Positions 61,901 to 64,000 of a stretch of DNA of 64,000 bases are shown here, piece by piece (the stretch's first letter is position 1; the number at the start of each line of letters is the position of its first letter). Below the pieces are notes generated by a model that was given only the letters and a program-made list of their open reading frames with translations, searched no databases and had not been told where the DNA came from. The position numbers and the translations under genes were made by a program. Source of the stretch: Cladorhizidae sp. MBARI D1340-BT2 (Eukaryota > Porifera > Demospongiae > Poecilosclerida > Cladorhizidae); NCBI GenBank assembly GCA_028752905.1, contig JAQNBH010000270.1, positions 62,001-126,000 on the forward strand. Reading direction: 5' to 3'.

Positions 61901-64000
61901 GAGAGAGGCCTACCTTTAGAGCTATATATCAAGTCTATTCAGTGAAGTGTGGAGAATCTATGAAGCTAACATGTTTAGCTCAAGATGGAGAACACTGAGA
62001 GATACCTATCTTGCAAGTCCATTACAGTGAAGTGTGCAGAATATATGGATGTTTGGTATCAAGAGAGAGCACTTAGAGAGTCCTATCTTAATAGCTATAC
62101 ATCAAGTCTATTCAGTGAAGTGTGGATAATCTACGAAGCTAACATGTTTAGCATCAAGTAAGAGTACAATTCATAACTGCCCTAATTAACAAGACCAAAG
62201 TCCCAGATTTTGTCAACTGATAGAGAAGGCCCTTATCTGCAACATGTCAACAGATTATCAATAAATGTAGTGGTTTTTCACTGGCAGGCCACCGCTTTGG
62301 CAACTGGAAAACGCCAGGAAAGATCGCAAACCTTACCACTTCAAATCACCATAACTTGCTAATACTTAGAGTACTCAAAATTTTGGCACGTACAAAAGAC
62401 AGATAATTAGAAGGGCTATCCGGTGATATAAAAATTATCTTTTTGGGGTAAAGTGTAGAAAAGTTATGAGCTTTACGGCAAAATAACAAGATTTTTGGGG
62501 GGGGAATGAGAAACATATAGACCAAATTAGGGCAAATATCAAGATAGAGAACACATAATGAAACCTATCATTCGAATCATATCAAGTCCATTACAGTGAA
62601 GTGTGCAGAATATTATGGATGTTTGATATCAACAGAGAGCACAGGGAGAGACCTATCTTAATAGCTATATATCAAGTTTATACAGTGAAGTGTGGAGAAT
62701 CTATGAAGCTAACCTGTTTAGCATCAAGATAGAGAACACATAGAGAAACCTATCTTGTGATTCTATGTATGCAGAATATACGGATGTTTGGTATCAAGAG
62801 AGAGAACAGAGGGAGGCCTACCTTTAGAGCTATATATCAAGTCTATTCAGTGAAGTGTGGAGAATCTATGAAGCTAACATGTTTAGCTCAAGATGGAGAA
62901 CACTGAGAGATACCTATCTTGCAAGTCCATTACAGTGAAGTGTGCAGAATATATGGATCTTTGGTATCAAGAGAGAGCACTTAGAGAGTCCTATCTTAAT
63001 AGCTATACATCAAGTCTATTCAGTGAAGTGTGGATAATCTACGAAGCTAACATGTTTAGCATCAAGTAAGAGTACAATTCATAACTGCCCTAATTAACAA
63101 GACCAAAGTCCCAGATTTTGTCAACTGATAGAGAAGGCCCTTATCTGCAACATGTCAACAGATTATCAATAAATGTAGTGGTTTTTCACTGGCAGGCCAC
63201 CGCTTTGGCAACTGGAAAACGCCAGGAAAGATCGCAAACCTTACCACTTCAAATCACCATAACTTGCTAATACTTAGAGTACTCAAAATTTTGGCACGTA
63301 CAAAAGACAGATAATTAGAAGGGCTATCCGATGATATAAAAATTATCTTTTTGGGGTAAAGTGTAGCAAAGTTATGAGCTTTACGGCAAAATAACAAGAT
63401 TTTTGGGGGGGAAATGAGAAACATATAGTCCAAATTAGGGCAAATATCAAGATAGAGAACACATAATGAAACCTATCATTCGAATCATATCAAGTCCATT
63501 GCAGTGAAGTGTGCAGAATATTATGGATGTTTGATATCAACAGAGAGCACAGGGAGAGACCTATCTTAATAGCTATATATCAAGTTTATACAGTGAAGTG
63601 TGGAGAATCTATGAAGCTAACCTGTTTAGCATCAAGATAGAGAACACATAGAGAAACCTATCTTGTGATTCTATGTATGCAGAATATACGGATGTTTGGT
63701 ATCAAGAGAGAGAACAGAGAGAGGCCTACCTTTAGAGCTATATATCAAGTCTATTCAGTGAAGTGTGGAGAATCTATGAAGCTAACATGTTTAGCTCAAG
63801 ATGGAGAACACTGAGAGATACCTATCTTGCAAGTCCATTACAGTGAAGTGTGCAGAATATATGGATGTTTGGTATCAAGAGAGAGCACTTAGAGAGTCCT
63901 ATCTTAATAGCTATACATCAAGTCTATTCAGTGAAGTGTGGATAATCTACGAAGCTAACATGTTTAGCATCAAGTAAGAGTACAATTCATAACTGCCCTA
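58985..64000 (+). repeat. Copies 66-71, right-hand group with local variants
   Basis: Monomers start at 58985, 59892, 60799, 61707, 62619 and 63527 (907, 907, 908, 912, 908 bp, then a 474-bp piece ending in the spacer). Copies 66-68 share ACGTACATAAG and TAGCAAAG. Copies 67-68 share CTTGTCATTC and ACCATTTCAAA. Copies 67-70 share AAATGTAGTGG. Copies 69-71 share AAGATGGAGAAC. Copy 69 has a 4-bp gain (AGCTATAATTATATC). Copy 70 has single changes GGGAGGCC, GGATCTTTGG, CCGATGATAT, ATAGTCCAA and ATTGCAGTG. The last copy is cut by the window edge, not by a breakpoint. Confidence 0.85.

Larger units (their letters stand above)
1..64000 (+). repeat. Tandem satellite array, ~908-bp monomer, 70 full copies plus a partial
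   Basis: The phrase ATGTTTGATATCAAC recurs every 895-915 bp from base 1 to 63527, always on the plus strand, giving 70 complete monomers (mean 907.5 bp) and a final 474-bp piece. Any two copies are nearly identical; most differences are small indels or sit in one box near monomer positions 715-815. GC is roughly 38% by sampling a few lines. Nothing interrupts the array, and both window edges fall inside it, so its true length is unknown. Size, homogeneity and higher-order patterning are typical of eukaryotic centromeric, pericentromeric or subtelomeric satellites; which of these applies is inference. I do not recognise the family or the species. Confidence 0.98.

Noticed and set aside
1..64000. 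CRISPR array, because of many regularly spaced direct repeats.
   Set aside because: The repeated unit is about 908 bp, and the intervals are themselves repeats, not unique spacers. No cas-like gene is present.
1..64000. Retrotransposon or DNA transposon origin, such as LTRs arranged in tandem.
   Set aside because: I see no TG...CA ends with target-site duplications, no primer-binding site or polypurine tract, and no terminal inverted repeats at monomer borders. A distant transposon origin of the spacer cannot be excluded without a library search.

Overview
The whole window is one uninterrupted satellite DNA array. I count 70 complete head-to-tail copies of a monomer of about 908 bp, plus a 474-bp partial copy at the right edge (63527-64000). 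All copies lie in the same orientation, and no other sequence interrupts them. Full-copy lengths run from 895 to 915 bp with a mean of 907.5 bp (70 copies in 63,526 bp). I phase each copy on ATGTTTGATATCAAC, so copy 1 starts at base 1. The array runs past both ends of the window. I find no believable protein gene, RNA gene, transposon or CRISPR array. An array of this size and monomer length, with higher-order structure, points to a eukaryotic heterochromatic block such as a centromere, pericentromere or subtelomere. CpG is scarce (about nine per monomer), which fits a genome with CpG methylation. The sequence alone does not identify the species and I do not recognise the satellite family.

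The structure is nested. A unit of roughly 60-97 bp with a shared core (TCAAGA-AGAGAACA, then ACCTATCTT, then CAGTGAAGTGTG) appears six times per monomer as alternating a and b types. These pair into sub-repeats of 165 and 173 bp. They make up nearly 60% of the monomer; the rest is a spacer of about 380 bp without internal repeats. Within the spacer a box of about 100 bp (monomer positions 715-815) holds most of the differences between copies. It occurs as type A (giving 911-bp monomers), type B (giving 908-bp monomers), and hybrids of the two.

Layout by higher-order pattern: 1-3622, copies 1-4, mixed; 3623-10849, two near-identical tetramers (3615 and 3612 bp); 10850-21712, two near-identical hexamers (5432 and 5431 bp); 21713-25340, four 907-bp copies forming two 1814-bp dimers; 25341-35357, eleven copies carrying the same marked variants in two different orders; 35358-48090, seven strictly alternating A/B dimers of exactly 1819 bp; 47183-54452, two tetramers of 3635 bp sharing several markers; 54453-58984, mixed copies; 58985-64000, copies with local variants and more one-off changes.

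The window is therefore best read as a record of unequal crossing-over and gene conversion in a young, homogenised satellite. Its interest lies in that structure, not in any encoded product.
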